Source of the DNA: Gnetum montanum
Taxonomy: Eukaryota; Streptophyta; Gnetopsida; Gnetales; Gnetaceae
Direction of reading: 5' to 3'
Length of the DNA: 64,000 nt
NCBI GenBank assembly: GCA_015680685.1
Contig: MNCI01001005.1
Location: 203,438-267,437 of the forward strand
In this document: one piece after another, positions 8,590-20,453 of the stretch
Position numbering within the stretch: position 1 is the first letter of the stretch
Layout of the letters: each line of letters starts with the position of its first letter
Notes under the pieces: generated by a model
Told to the model about the DNA's origin: nothing
The model's input: the letters and a program-made list of their open reading frames with translations, nothing else
The model's database searches: none
Program-made: the position numbers and the translations under genes

Positions 8590-10663
8590 AATAATAGTGA
8601 TGTTGGAATGATGTATGACTTGTAGAGCTTCTAGGGAGATGAGCTACAAAACATAGTACCTGTATAGATCTAGTTGCCTTTAAGGGTATTGCTACGTTTG
8701 TGGTGGCATCCCCTATGATTATGGTTGGAATAATTTTTGGTATTGTTTATAAGGTTGTGGTGAAGTTCCACTTAGGTAGTAAGCTTGTCGTTGTTGGTGG
8801 AACTATCTTGGACTACCTTGAGGGTAAGGCCATCATCTTGGAGCTTGCCTACATGCTAGGCAGGGATTCAATGCATACACTCTAGACTCCTATAATTGTG
8901 ACACCATAGTGCAACATCCCTTTGGATGTTTGTATTAGCATATGTCATATTTAGTTTCATAATAAGAGTCAGACTCCACAATTTCCTCTATTGCAGCAGC
9001 TTTGCCCTTACCTCTTTGGTAGCCACGTTTAGCTTCTTTTCACCTATTGTGATTACAATCGCTATTTTTCTCTTTGGATTCTTCAGTAATCTTTAAAGTG
9101 GTTTAAAATTTTTCATCCAAAGAGTCCCATAACTTCTCAACCTTGGCTGAAATATCAAAAATAGATTTTTGGATGGGTAAGATCTTTCTAACTTCATGAA
9201 ATGGTGACTTCTCCTCGTTACAAAATTGGACCTCTCATTTTCTAATGGATGGATTCCTATTATACTCTTCAAAACTTTGCCTTTTTTGTAGCTCACCTTC
9301 TTCTTTTGCTACCTGCTTAATTAGCCTATGGATTTGATGAGATCTCAATTCAGACAAGCTTCCTTGGGCATACACCCCAATGGTTCTTTCTATTTCTGCT
9401 CCAAGCCCATCTATGATGTGGCAAAGTTGTTCTCTCTAAGAATAACCATGTCTAGGGAATAAATGTAAGAGTGAATAGTAGTAGTCCATGATGGCACATC
9501 ATGTGCTCCCTATTTCTAGCCTTGGATTTTCCTTTTCAAATTAGACACTTTGGATTACATATGATATTTGTCATTGAATAGCTCTAACATAGTACTCCAT
9601 CTTTAGATGGACTCCAGTTCTAATAACTAATACCAACTTTTAGCTTCCTTAATGAGTATCCTTGGGAAAATCTTGAGTTTCTACCACTTATTTTCTATGT
9701 TTTGTAAGGCACAGGCATCATGAAAATCTTGTAGATGTGTTTGTAGATTAGAATTATATCCCCCTCAAATCATGGGATATTGTTCATGTCTAGGTGCTTA
9801 ATTTAACTATCCTTCATATGCCTGGTTGGAATTTTAACTACCTCTATAATGTTGAGAATACTTTAAGTCACCAATAGAGGTTCATCATCATCATTCTGTT
9901 GATGACACTGATGATGGTTTCAGCCACCCCTTTGATTTTGGTGACCTTCACAATTATTGTTATCTCTTTAATTACCTTCATCGCAATTGTTTCGATGGTA
10001 GGTTCCATGAGATCCATCAAATGAAGAGGAATGTTTAGAATTGGATGAAGAGGAAGGTGGATCACCATCACCACCACAGTGTCTTCCATCACTTCTACAC
10101 TTATTACGATCATCATCTTACATCTTATTATTTTGGTGTTTACTCCAGTCCCTACCTTGGCTATCACTTTTTCCTGAACCTAATTTATGAATAGTGGATC
10201 ATAGATTCAAGGTCACACCCTCATCATTAGTAGTAAGGGATGGAGAATCTTCATGTTGAGAACCTTTAATAGGAGGATCCTCAATGTCATCTTGATTTAG
10301 TAGAAATAAGGATTTAGTGTAATGTTTTCCATTTTTAGCTTCATAGAGTTTCCCTTAATGTTGATCTCATTTGCGTTGTCTTTCAGTGGGATAGTAATTT
10401 CAAGTGTCATATCCATCCAAAACGTATTCTTTATGAAGATTTCCTATGCCCAACCTTTTAAGTACCTTAAATAGCATCCCATGCATAGATCTATCAAGGG
10501 GCAACACGATATTTCCCTCCATATCATACCATCATAGTTCTTCATCTTGATGTAGAATGAAGGTGAAGTTCAACACAAACTCATATAGCTGACTGTATAG
10601 CACCTTGCATTCTTGTGAGATCAATGGTTTGGTATCTTCATGCTTGTGAGAAGAAGAAGATAT
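8590..10663 (-). pseudogene. Gag of element B, degenerate
   Basis: Homology to Gag of A, D and E runs through the whole stretch in broken frames. The start codon appears mutated to ATA at 10663. Recognisable parts are the capsid-like ESWYQLLELESI...RWSTMLELFNDKY near 9600, the helical tail EEGELQKRQSFEEYNRNPSIRK (split into short frames) near 9250, and a terminal zinc-binding remnant IC-stop-YKHPKGCC near 8930. Gag would form the virus-like particle. The section 9868-10167 corresponds to the His/Ser-rich spacer of this family. Confidence rests on similarity to the better preserved A copy. Confidence 0.65.
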
Positions 10664-10798
10664 TTTGCAAAACAAAATGAAATTATTAGTGTGCATTTAT
10701 AATTTTATGTATAGTGGGAATGATATTGACCTTGAAGTTCATGCAACGATATTAATGGTATTCACTTAGACCTAAATAGTACACATTCCACAAACAAA

Positions 10799-10817
10799 GT
10801 CCCTGTTAATGGTGCCA
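10799..10817 (-). promoter_or_regulatory. tRNA-Asp primer-binding site of element B
   Basis: On the minus strand this reads TGGCACCATTAACAGGGAC, a decayed form of TGGCGCCGTTGCCGGGGA, the complement of the 3' end of plant tRNA-Asp. One base separates it from the LTR end. Confidence 0.7.
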
Positions 10818-10818
10818 A

Positions 10819-11728
10819 TGATGAGTAGCGGGGTACCCCTATGCCCAACCATATAAATCATGAAGCGTTCACACATGACTCGGTCAAAGTTTTTCAACTT
10901 TATCATTTCTAGTGCACTAGTTCTTTAGGAAGTAAATCTTGCCTTAACATCAATCTTTTTCTTCGTAATTAGACTTGTGTAATTGAGGCATCCAATTTTA
11001 TTATTTTGTGTTTTATAAGTTGGTGCTCAAATGTAGATAAAAGGAATTTCATTAACTAATCTAAATTAACTAATTAACTAGCATTTAACTAATCCTAACA
11101 TAAGCATCTAATCCCACTTTTTGTACACATCCTAAACCCATGTATCCACTGTTCGGCAACCAAGCATTACCCTACTGAGCGTACCAAGCAATAATGCTGC
11201 TAGGATTACCAAGAGAATACATGTTATGCTTGAAGCAATCATACTTATGTGTGTAATCTATTTGGATTAATTTCTTCATTAATGTAATAACTGTAAAATA
11301 ATTAATAAATAATTTAAAACATTTAATAAATAACTAAAAACATTAAATGCATAAATGAAATAGCTAATCTATCTAGAGTGCTACAAGATATATTAGAAAG
11401 CTCATCTTTATTGTCACACACATTGTCATGCTTAGATACAACAATGCTCAAATAAAGATCTGTACACTCAATGACTTCTATTGTGGGCACTCAAGAAAAA
11501 ATTCTAACTTTCAAATGGAAAAAATGCAAGAGCTCCATAGAAACTACAATCTCTCTTTTTATAAATGTGGCTACAAGCATGTATTTATAGTTGACTATAG
11601 GCACTACATTGATGGGGCCATATCAATGCATGATATGATGCATTAACTAGGCCTCGTCGATGAAGCCTAGATGATGAGGCCTCATCGATGAGGTCTCATT
11701 GACCAAAATGATAGAATGCGACTCATCA
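10819..11728 (-). repeat. 5' LTR of element B
   Basis: About 910 bp, beginning TGATGAGT on the minus strand (11728) and ending CTCATCA (10819) next to the primer site. The region containing gctcatctttattgtcaca matches the poly(A)-region landmark of the A LTRs. The U3 start carries palindromes built on CATCGATGAGG. Confidence 0.7.
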
Positions 11729-13303
11729 ATGTGGATCCTTTAAATCACATTTGAGAGCAACAAAGTCTAAAGGTATGGTTGTGATCTACCCTTTGAGTGT
11801 GGAGTACCCAAGTTGGAAAACCACATAAATTTGATGTGTGTGCTTTGTCTCATAAATTTTTGATTTGGAAAAATTATTCATCCTCCACTTCTAAGTTCTA
11901 TGATCCATAGGATGAAAAACTACCAAGAACTATAGAATGCTATCAAGGTATTTGATATTGAGTAAAAATAATCTATAGCCTAGTTTATCAATGTTAAGGA
12001 GCTATTTCTAGCCCATATTTGGGGATGTCACATGGACCATGTATGATCCTCAAAGAAAGAAGGAGAAGATGAAAGAATTGCTAGATTCTTTCCATATTCT
12101 ACCAAAAGTTGCAACTGCATTAGGGCAACCTCAGAAACCATAGCCTCAATAACAACCAACGCATGCACTAGAGGTAGGAGAAGGTCATTTGGCATCATTG
12201 GAATCTCCACCACCTAGGACTATTTTATTTTCTTCTTGTCTCCAAGATGCTAGAGGGGTTTGGCTATCAATTTTTGTAATGGTGTTTAATTTTATCATCA
12301 TGAACATCCATTTTTGTAAAAGTTGCAAGTCGTACACTTGGAAACTTAGCATCTACTTGTTTGAATCATTGTGTCACTCAATAATCCCATACCTTCAAAA
12401 AATTTTATAAAAGCCTTGTTCCTCCTTTGGTTCACTCAAGGATGATTTTTCATTCAGTCATGGGGGTATGATAAGTCATGGTCACTAGATTGCGTTAACA
12501 TGTACCTATTGATGTGATTCCATTGATGCATACATATCGACACATACTTTGATGTGTCAACATAGTGTCTAGTCTTTCCTATAAATGTGTGCATAGCTAC
12601 CACATTAATTGTATCCAATCATTAGCCTCTAGCTTAGTTCTTAAAATTTTATCTTCCTATAGTTAGAAAACTTTCAAAGTGCTAGCAGTAGGAGTTGAGG
12701 AGTATACAGATCATTATTTGAGGACTGATGTACTTGAGCTTCTTAGTGTGAATAACAATAAAGATGAGATTTCTTGATAATCCTTGAAGTGCTTGAACTT
12801 AGCTTAATATTTACTTCCTGCATTTAATATGCATGTAATTTACTTTATTACATTTAGGTAATTAATTCATAATTATTAATTAATGCATATAAGTACTACC
12901 ACTTTGAGCATACATTAATGCTTTCTAATCCTAGAAGCAGTTAATTCTTGGTAACCTAGTAGTGTTGCAATGTGTTTAGGATGTGTATAGAATGTGAGAA
13001 CAGATGATTATGTTAGGATTAGTTAAGTATTAGTTAGTTGTTAGATTGATTAAACATTTGGTTACTTTATCCTTGCACTTAGAAGAATTAAATGAAAAAC
13101 ATAAAATGATAAAAATCATGTGCCCCAACTACACTTATCCATACCTTTTCACTTCACTTCACAAGTGAAACTATGAAGGAAATGATCATATCTTTTAGAT
13201 TCACTACCTAGACCAAGCGTACTTAGAGAGATAAAGTCTAAGGAATTCAACCAGATTGCTTAGTGAATGCTAGTGATTCATATGGTTGGGTGTAAGAACT
13301 ACT
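11729..13303 (+). mobile_element. Athila/Tat-like element C, 3' end only
   Basis: This is plus-strand 3' noncoding sequence (11729-12468) ending in the family polypurine tract cagtcatgggggta at 12455-12468, followed by a 3' LTR from 12469. It is homologous by eye to 46120-46320 plus the 3' LTR of D. Everything upstream is missing; B lies there in the opposite orientation. Confidence 0.65.
12469..13303 (+). repeat. 3' LTR of element C, end eroded
   Basis: It begins TGATAAGTCATGG right after the polypurine tract and runs through landmarks shared with D (ttagcctctagcttag, taagtactaccactttgagc, aatcctagaagc, ttcatatggttgggtgtaa). The terminal CACTCATCA is not present; similarity fades at about 13303. 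Confidence 0.65.
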
Positions 13304-13999
13304 TTTTGCTCTTCAATATTTTGTTAAATTTCTTTCTCAATAGTTCCTAACTTGATGCTTCAAGATCTATTAAAATTTTGATTTTTTGATGACCACGAGT
13401 CAACCACAACTTCAACATAAGTTATGGTTTATAATACTACAAGTTGTGGTATTACAACATGAGCTATGAGTTGGTTGACAACAAAGATTAAGAATTTCTA
13501 AGGATGCCATGACTTCATGAGGAGTCATGGTAAATTTACCTTATTTGAATGTCCATCATGAATGGATAGTTAGTCATGATCATTACTCCATAAGATTACC
13601 ATGAGTCATGATGAAATTTCCTTAAGTGAATTTGAATCACAAGACAATCAAGGGTCATGGTTGACAACTTTGTATCAATCATGAGAAAATTATGAGTTAT
13701 GGTTGACACCATGACATGATCAAAAGTTGTGATTAACATGAAAACTTAATCACGAGTCATTGTATTTAACCATAAGTTGGTCAAAAGTTATGGTTTGAAG
13801 AGAAATGATCTCAATAATACCATGAGTCATGATGGAATTGTAGTCTTGAAGCTTGGAATACCATGACTTGACGACAAATCATGGTTAAACTATTTTTTGA
13901 GAATTTCTTAATGTTGGATAATCAAAATATGATGAATGTTATATTTCAAGGTTCTCCATATAATGTTCTATCTCAAATAAATATCTACAAATTCCTTTC
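13304..13999. repeat. Diverged repeat tract rich in TGAGTCA/CATGACT words
   Basis: From about 13385 to 13890 short related words recur in both orientations: ccatgagtcatgat, gaggagtcatggt, ttagtcatgatc, cacgagtca, gggtcatggttgaca, taccatgacttga. The core TGAGTCA is near-palindromic. It looks like an old, degenerate satellite-like or foldback tract. It borders the insertion site of element A; the last five bases, ctttc, are A's target duplication. Confidence 0.45.
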
Positions 14000-15049
14000 T
14001 AATGAGTGGCGAAGTACCCCTACACTCAACCATACGAAACGAGCGTAGCACACGTGATCCAGTCGAACTCCGCAAACTAAATGCCTAAACACCGCATGGC
14101 ACACTTGGGGTTAATCATTTGTTGTCTTCCTAGACTTACTTTTTTTTGTCATGGTGTATGGTTAAGTAAGTCCAAGGTATATGATTTTTATTGCTTTTAA
14201 TGTTTTTCTCCTATGCTAAGGGGTGAAGGGTTGAGAAAGCTAACTAACTCTAACTAAGGACCTAAGTCTAAATTAACTAGCGTCAGCATCCATTCCCACT
14301 TACTGTACACACCCTAAACTATACAACTGTGGCTGCCAAATGCTAATCGTTACTGGGATTACCACATGTAACGCACGTGCTCGAAGTGTTCATACTGAGG
14401 CACTTAACTAGCCTAAACATGATGAGTAGCTGATTCCTTGACTAGCTGTACACACCCGTAGATGCTCGTAGTCAAGTCATACTCATCCTGCGTTCTAGGA
14501 GTTGAGGGTAAGAGAGACTACTCACGAAGAGCAGCAAATTCCTTGATTAGCCGTACACACCCGTAGATGCTCGTAGTCAAGTCGTACTCATCCCGCGTTC
14601 TAGGAGTTGAGGGTGAGAGAGACTAATCGTGATGAGCAGCCGATTCCTTGATTAGCTGTACACATTCGTCAATGCTACTAATCAAGTCATACTCATGCCA
14701 CGCTAATGTAGGTAATAAATAACAAGTAGGAAATAACATGTAATAAACCTATTCCATGCACTCCAAGGTTTATCCACAAAGCTCATCTTTATTACCGTAC
14801 ACAACTTGCGTTTAGGTACAAACTGCTCGAATAAAAATCTATTCACTTGGGGACTCCTACTGCAGGCACATGGAAAATATTCTATCTCTGGAGTGATCAA
14901 ACTACCATAGTTTTCCTACTTTAAGCCTAGGATGAGAAATGAGGGGAGTGCCACCTCTTATTTATAGATTTGACGACGGACCGTGATATTGCAACGACCG
15001 CGATATCGCGTATGCGATATCGTGGCCTATACGATATCATGTCTCATCA
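14000..15049 (-). repeat. 3' LTR of element A
   Basis: 1050 bp. On the minus strand it starts TGATGAGACATG (15049) and ends GCCACTCATTA (14000). It is 18 bp longer than the 5' LTR, consistent with one extra unit in the GATATC-type array near 14970-15045. Confidence 0.88.
14421..14710. repeat. 105-bp tandem repeat within the 3' LTR of A
   Basis: Units start at 14421, 14526 and 14631 (gatgagtagc, gaagagcagc, gatgagcagc), an exact 105-bp period with about 2.7 units. Each contains ccgtacacacccgtagatgc and ctcgtagtcaagtc variants. Confidence 0.85.
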
Positions 15050-17180
15050 TATCCCCATGACTGAATGAAAACTCATCCTTGAGTTCCTTACAACAATATC
15101 AGGAATGTATGGAATTATTGAGGGGAATGGAACTAATGGGATGACATGTGAATGGATCATTATTACAAGACTTGACAAAATTGATATTCATGACAACAAG
15201 GGTGAACACCTTATTACAATGACATCAGGCCTTAGTTGGCAGTTGAGAAAGAGAGAGAGAAAGAAGTGTTGCTGCTGCCAATGCCAAGATTACACCTTGT
15301 TGTCCATCCGTAAGCGCTCCATCGATCTTGCTCCTTGCATAGCTGCTGTAGCGCTACTCCATTCCAAGTGTTTGCTCTAGATCCAATTCGTTGTTGCATG
15401 TCCATCATCTGCACACACAACACAATCGTATATTAGCAAGGGTAATTGAATCATCATGTAATTGATACCTTTCTTTGATGTAAACTCATTGGCTAGGTTG
15501 TGGTATGGCTGATATGGATCTGGGAATATATAAATGATGACTACCGAAGGTGTAGGGGTTAGGAAGAAAATCAAAAATTTCAGGGCTAGGAGAAAATCAA
15601 AAAAATCGGGCCCCATACCCCCATGACTAATCGTGAACCTCTGGTAGCATTAGAATGGAAAAAGGAAAGGAGTAAGAAAGATAGGTAAAAAGGGACAACT
15701 ATAGCATCGATGAAATGGATGTCAAGATGGAAATGAACAAAATAAAATTAATTGCAAAATGTTAAGGGAAAGAATTTAACTAATGTACCAAATAGGAATG
15801 TTAGTGAGTCCTCCCCAAAGTAGGCTCATGCCCTTAATGCCCTGAAAAACCCACATTCAAGAGTCCATAGGCCCTAGGAATGTGATTGGGAACAAGAGTT
15901 AAAGTCTTAACCACAAGAATTTACCAAAAAGAAAACAATGCATCAACCAAAATATATACACTAATGATACAACTGGCAATGAGGTGAACAATGGAGAGAA
16001 GGATGGAGAGAAGAAAATGGAATGGAATCCCAAAAACAAGGTGGTGTACAACCCCTTGTGTGTTGCATGATTAATGTGACTTGGCATATCTCATTCCAAC
16101 TCTGGCCTCAAACCAACCACATCTAGTGACTTCGCATCAATGCATTCAGGTAAACTATAAACTGGAGTAATGAGAATGCTTCCCCCAAGAGCCACCACCA
16201 TTCTGACGAAACAAAGGAGAGAATGGGAAACGAGAAAGGCCTTAGTTAGAGGGAACACTTTGGTTCCTTAACTAGTGCTTGTTGCCTAAGTTTATTCTAT
16301 CTAAGGGTTGTGCTTTGAATTCTCACTTAGTTGTTTTTTTTTTGAATTTTGTGTTTTGTATTTTTATGCGTGAGAACCACACCATGCAAAGACTATTTAT
16401 TTTTATGGTCTCAGCTTCCGATAATTGGGTAACATCGGAATGGTGAGAAAACTCAAAAAGAAAACATCCAAGCACCCAAGAGAATGGCCAACACAAAAGC
16501 ATCAAGTTCCCTTGAAGTCACACCCTTTTCAAACCATGAGTCCTTCCTTAGTTTGAGACATACCCTGTTACTGATTTGTTTAAGTTCTTTATTAGAAAGG
16601 GACTATACATTTCCGAGCTGAGAGAGACCATAGAACTAGTGGATGGATGGATGAAGTGAACTCATTGCCTGCCATATCAAAAGAAACATACCTTAGTATC
16701 AACATTGTGACTTAAAGGTAAAAACCAAACATTAGCAATCAATATGAAAACAGTTCATACCATCATTCCAAACACTTATTGGGTGACAAACTTACAAGCT
16801 GGATACACACACACATAAAAAAAATGGAAAAAGTATAACAATGTTGTAAAACAAAAATTAGAAAAGTTAAAGAAATTTGTAAAAAAAAAATGTTTAAGAC
16901 AAAAACATGTAAAACAAAAATGTGTAAAATAAAAACATGTAAAAAAAATCAAAAATAAAAATGAGGGCCCCATATAATTAGCATAAGTGACAATCTCCCC
17001 CATGACTGAGTTGTAAGGGAGAGATCTGAAATAACGAGCGTCTATTTGAATTTCTAAGAAGTGCCCAACTTCTCCCAATTGATGACCTTAGATTAAGGGG
17101 TGGAAATTGGTGACGCTCATGTTCCAATGTATATATGATTTAATTGTTAACATGAGTTACCTCAGTTCATTCCATGCATA
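15050..17180 (-). other. 3' noncoding region of element A with polypurine tract
   Basis: The tract atccccatgact at 15051-15062 is, on the minus strand, AGTCATGGGGAT directly before the 3' LTR: the plus-strand primer. Beyond it lie about 2 kb with no credible frame. The stretch around 16650-17080 is homologous by eye to D at 44370-44800. A T-rich minus frame at 16776-17078, poor in anything but Phe and Leu, is a composition artefact. The join from protease to this region, about 17080-17200, is where pol was lost. Confidence 0.6.
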
Positions 17181-17868
17181 TTTTTTTGCTCCTTCGAGTA
17201 GCTGTCAACCACGGGGTGTCTACTGCTTCTTGTGTGGTTGCTACATATAGTCATATTTGTTGGAAAGTTTCATGGGCATACCTGTTACATGGAGACATTT
17301 CCTCTATGTCATCACCCAATGAATCACTATATGTGATGCATGGAAGTTTCCTCTTCTCGATCTTTCCACAAATGTTGATCTTGGAAATTTCCAAGGAAAG
17401 ATCACGGATCCTAAGGCATGCATCTACTGTACTTAGCCATGCCCTTCCCATTATAATTGGGAAGTCCCCTTCGTTGTTGTTAACTTCAATCACCAGGAAA
17501 TCAGCTGGGTAAGACCAACTACACACAGTGGTGATGATGTCCTCCACCAATCCCAAGGGAATGGTGATGGACTGGTCTGCCAGCTCTAGTTGAATGTTGC
17601 TCTTCTTAAGTTGGGGCAGGTTTCAGGCATGATACATCTCTCATGAAATTAAGTTGACTCCGGAACCTGAGTCAAGAAGAGCCCTATGTGGTTTATTTTC
17701 GGTGATCTGGAGATAGATTAAGGGACTCCCAGGGTTAGTTACTTTTCTGGGAAGGTGGCCTACCTTAATCCAGTTAGTTACAGTATGCGTTAACATAACC
17801 ATATGCATTAAGCTCTGATTTTGGACTGAAGGGTGCTCCGAAGTGTTAGATGATGGAGGAGTGTACAT
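17180..17868 (-). pseudogene. Aspartic protease of element A
   Basis: Minus-strand frames 17868-17641 and 17556-17251, split by a stop, carry the retropepsin box RALLDSGSGVNLIS and, about 70 residues on, FLVIEVNNNEGDFPIIMGRAWLS. This order (D-S-G, then a hydrophobic strand with I-I-x-G-R) is that of Athila/Tat proteases. D has the equivalent with LDLGSSVNLISHEIYD near 41355. It would cleave Gag-Pol. RT should follow but does not: the sequence turns into 3' noncoding DNA. Confidence 0.75.
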
Positions 17869-20313
17869 GGCCTCAACCGATTTTTATTGCAAGAGTTTGT
17901 CTGGGCTTTTGGTTCTGAAGCAGAGTTTTCTCTTTTTACAGTTGTCAAAACCAGTAGCCGGTTGAATACTTACAGCTCTCGCAGTGTGATGCTGCTGCGG
18001 TTGAGAAGGAAGTTCCCCTTGCATTGTTGGAGCAGGAGGTGTTATGGGAACTCCTTGTGGTGGAAGAGGTGCGGATGGATTAGGAGGATGGGGTGGGTAT
18101 GGAGTGTCTCTCGGAGGAGAAGGAGTCCTTCTGAAGTACTCCTAAACTTGGTAGTGATGGTTGGGGGTTGTGTGACCCATAGAGTCACTTGGAGAAATCG
18201 GCTGCTACACATAATATCCATAAGGGTCAGGCTACCGGTAAGGGTACTGATGTTTCGGCGATGGCATCCCCCATGACTATGGGTATTGCCACTACTGATG
18301 TTGTCTGATGGGATGTGGTTGAGTTCCACATGGATAATATGTTAAGTGTTGGTGGAACTACCTTGGGTTACCTTGTGGATACGGTAACCTTCAGGGTGTT
18401 TGCCGTTGGTTGAGTCTTGGATTTAGCGCATACACCCTAGACTCTTGTAGATGTGAGATAATGGGGCAACATCCCTTAGGATGGTCATAATGGTAGATCT
18501 CACATCCACCGTCATTGTCTATGTCAAAATTCATAGCCACATCGAATTTAGTGATTTTTCCCTTACCCTTGTTATGTGTAGGGCTTAAATCTCTCCACTT
18601 TTTCTTACCTTTATCACTACTTTATTCAACCTTAGACTCTTCTACAATTTTCAAGATAGTTTCAATTTTAGAGTCTAAGGAACTCCATATGTCATCTACC
18701 TTAGCCGCTATTTCTATTGTGAGTTTTTGGATTAGCAAGGTTTTCCTATTTACCAACTCTTCGAGTGGTGACTCATCATCTTCATCACAAAATTTCACTC
18801 CCTTCTTTCGAAGAGAGGGATCTCGGTTGTACTCTTCCGCACTTTCCCTTTTTCGTAGCTCACCTTCTTCATTTGCTACTTGCTCCAACAAGCTTTGAAC
18901 TTCATGGGCTCTAATTTTTGAGAGTCTCCCTTGGGCATAAGTCCCAAGGGTTCTCCAAGTTTCATGCCTTAGCCCATCCACGATGTGGTGGAGTTGATCC
19001 CGCTGAGCGTACCCATGGCCTGGGAAATGATGTAACAATGTGTAATAGCGGGCCATGGCAGCATCCAAGGGTTCGTGATGACCTTGTTTCTAGCCTTGGA
19101 TTTGCTTATGCAAATTAGACACTCTAGAGTACGTTTGATACTTTTCGTTAAATAGTTCTAGCATCATACTCCACCTCGTGATGGTTTTCGGTTCTAAGGA
19201 CTGGTACCAACTCTCTACTTCCTTGGTGAGTATCCTTGGGAACAACTTATGCTTCTGCCACTCATTTTCTATATTCTATAATGCACAGGCATCGTGGAAT
19301 TCCTGTAAATGATTCTGCGGATCAACATTGTATCCCCCTTCAAATCGTGGGATGTTGTTCATGTCTAATCGTTTGATCCGACTATCTTTCAAATGCCTTG
19401 TGGGAATACTAACTACCTCTGTTATGTTAAGCATACTTCAGGTTGCGAGAAGGGGCTCATCATGATCATCTCTTTTATGACGCTTGTGATGTCTGCATTG
19501 TTCCCTAATCTCCCTACATCCTTGTTGTTGTCCTCTCTCTCGACTTTCCCGTCGAGGTCTTTCGTCCTTCTTACCTTTATCCTCACTTTTATGTTCATAG
19601 TGGCTGCTCCTAGGTGTGGAAGGAGAGGGTGAGTGATGTGAAGAAGAGGAAGAAGAAGGGGAACCATCACCATGATGATGTTTCTTACCTTCTCTTCGGC
19701 TGCTATGGCCCCAATCGTGGTGATGATCTAAGTGCCCATCCTTAGCATGAGTAGTTGTTCCCACTATGAACAGCTAGTGTTCACGGGCATTAGAAGTAAG
19801 GGTATGTATCATTGATCATAGGTTCTGATACCCTTCCTCCTCACCATCGTTAAGAGGGGAAACATCATTTGTTAAAGAACCTATGATAAGGGGTTCCTCA
19901 TCTCCTATTTCTCTAAGGATGTGTGGGGCTTTGCCCTTTAGAAAAGTATGTTGACTCTCCTACCTTAAGTATCTCATATGTTGGGCATCTATGGGATAAT
20001 AATCCCTCATATCAAAATCTTCTGCAACGTATTCAGCATAATGATCTTGCATGCCAATCTGTATCAAGGCACGGAAAAGCATGTGAGATATTGATCGATC
20101 TGGGGGTAACACGATGTTACCTTGCAAATCTCTCCACCATAGTTGTTCATCTTGATGGAGAATAAAACTAAAATTGGGAATATACTCATTGGGATGAGTA
20201 TATGTCATCTTGTATTGTTTAGGACTTGGCTGATTTTGGTTATGTTTCTTATGTTGTTGACTGTCTCGTGTGTGGTCCTTAGGTGGTGAGTTGCTCTTAT
20301 GAGAAGAAGGCAT
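17869..20313 (-). pseudogene. Gag of element A, best preserved of the family
   Basis: The ATG at 20313 opens a 117-residue N-terminal segment (TYTHPNEYIPNFSFILHQDEQ, then WWRDLQGNIVLPPDRSI). A His/Ser/Arg-rich spacer follows at 19764-19438 (DHHHDWGH, SSSSSSHHSPSPSTP). The capsid-like Retrotrans_gag domain spans about 19410-18900 (ESWYQSLEPKTITRWSMMLE; DQLHHIVDGLRHETWRTLG). A helical tail ends at 18622, and a zinc-binding remnant lies at 18504-18466, CEIYHYDHPKGCC, with Tyr where the second Cys of CX2CX3H would be. Several stops and frame changes occur. Gag builds the particle that packages the element's RNA. Confidence 0.8.
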
Positions 20314-20433
20314 TTTTATCGGTGTGCTATTTCACCGTTATATAATTTTTATCTTGATTAACCCGAAGGTTTGTTAAGGCTCACAATGATGTGAGTGATG
20401 TCCCTTATGTTCTAATTGATGTACAAACACTTA

Positions 20434-20452
20434 GTCCCTGGCAACGGTGCCA
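20434..20452 (-). promoter_or_regulatory. tRNA-Asp primer-binding site of element A
   Basis: On the minus strand this reads TGGCACCGTTGCCAGGGAC, two transitions from the tRNA-Asp complement TGGCGCCGTTGCCGGGGA. It sits one base inside the 5' LTR. Confidence 0.85.
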
Positions 20453-20453
20453 A

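Larger units (their letters stand above)
8586..11728 (-). mobile_element. Athila/Tat-like Ty3/Gypsy element B, 5' part only
   Basis: On the minus strand this is a 5' LTR (11728-10819), a primer site (10817-10799) and a gag gene down to about 8590, where viral sequence begins. Protease, RT, integrase and 3' LTR are missing. The last part before the junction aligns by eye with element D near 40780-40860, so B was cut shortly after the gag zinc-binding region. No partner half was found beyond the viral insertion. Confidence 0.75.

Noticed and set aside
9868-10167. Minus-strand frame of 99 codons, hydrophobic and Met/Ile-rich
   Set aside because: Out-of-phase reading of the His/Ser-rich spacer of Gag in element B.
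14421-14710. CRISPR-like regular repeat
   Set aside because: The 105-bp units are contiguous tandem repeats inside an LTR, with no spacers, in a plant genome.
15105-15423. Overlapping frames on both strands near the 3' end of element A
   Set aside because: Lie in the 3' noncoding region and are not conserved in D or C.
16776-17078. Open frame of 100 codons on the minus strand
   Set aside because: Almost entirely Phe, Cys, Leu and Tyr from a T-rich tract; it aligns with noncoding DNA of element D.
17887-18276. Plus-strand frame of 129 codons rich in Arg
   Set aside because: Antisense to the gag-protease region of element A, which is a minus-strand element.
18515-18898. Plus-strand frame of 127 codons
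   Set aside because: Antisense shadow of the Gag helical tail, which reads well on the minus strand (19068-18622).
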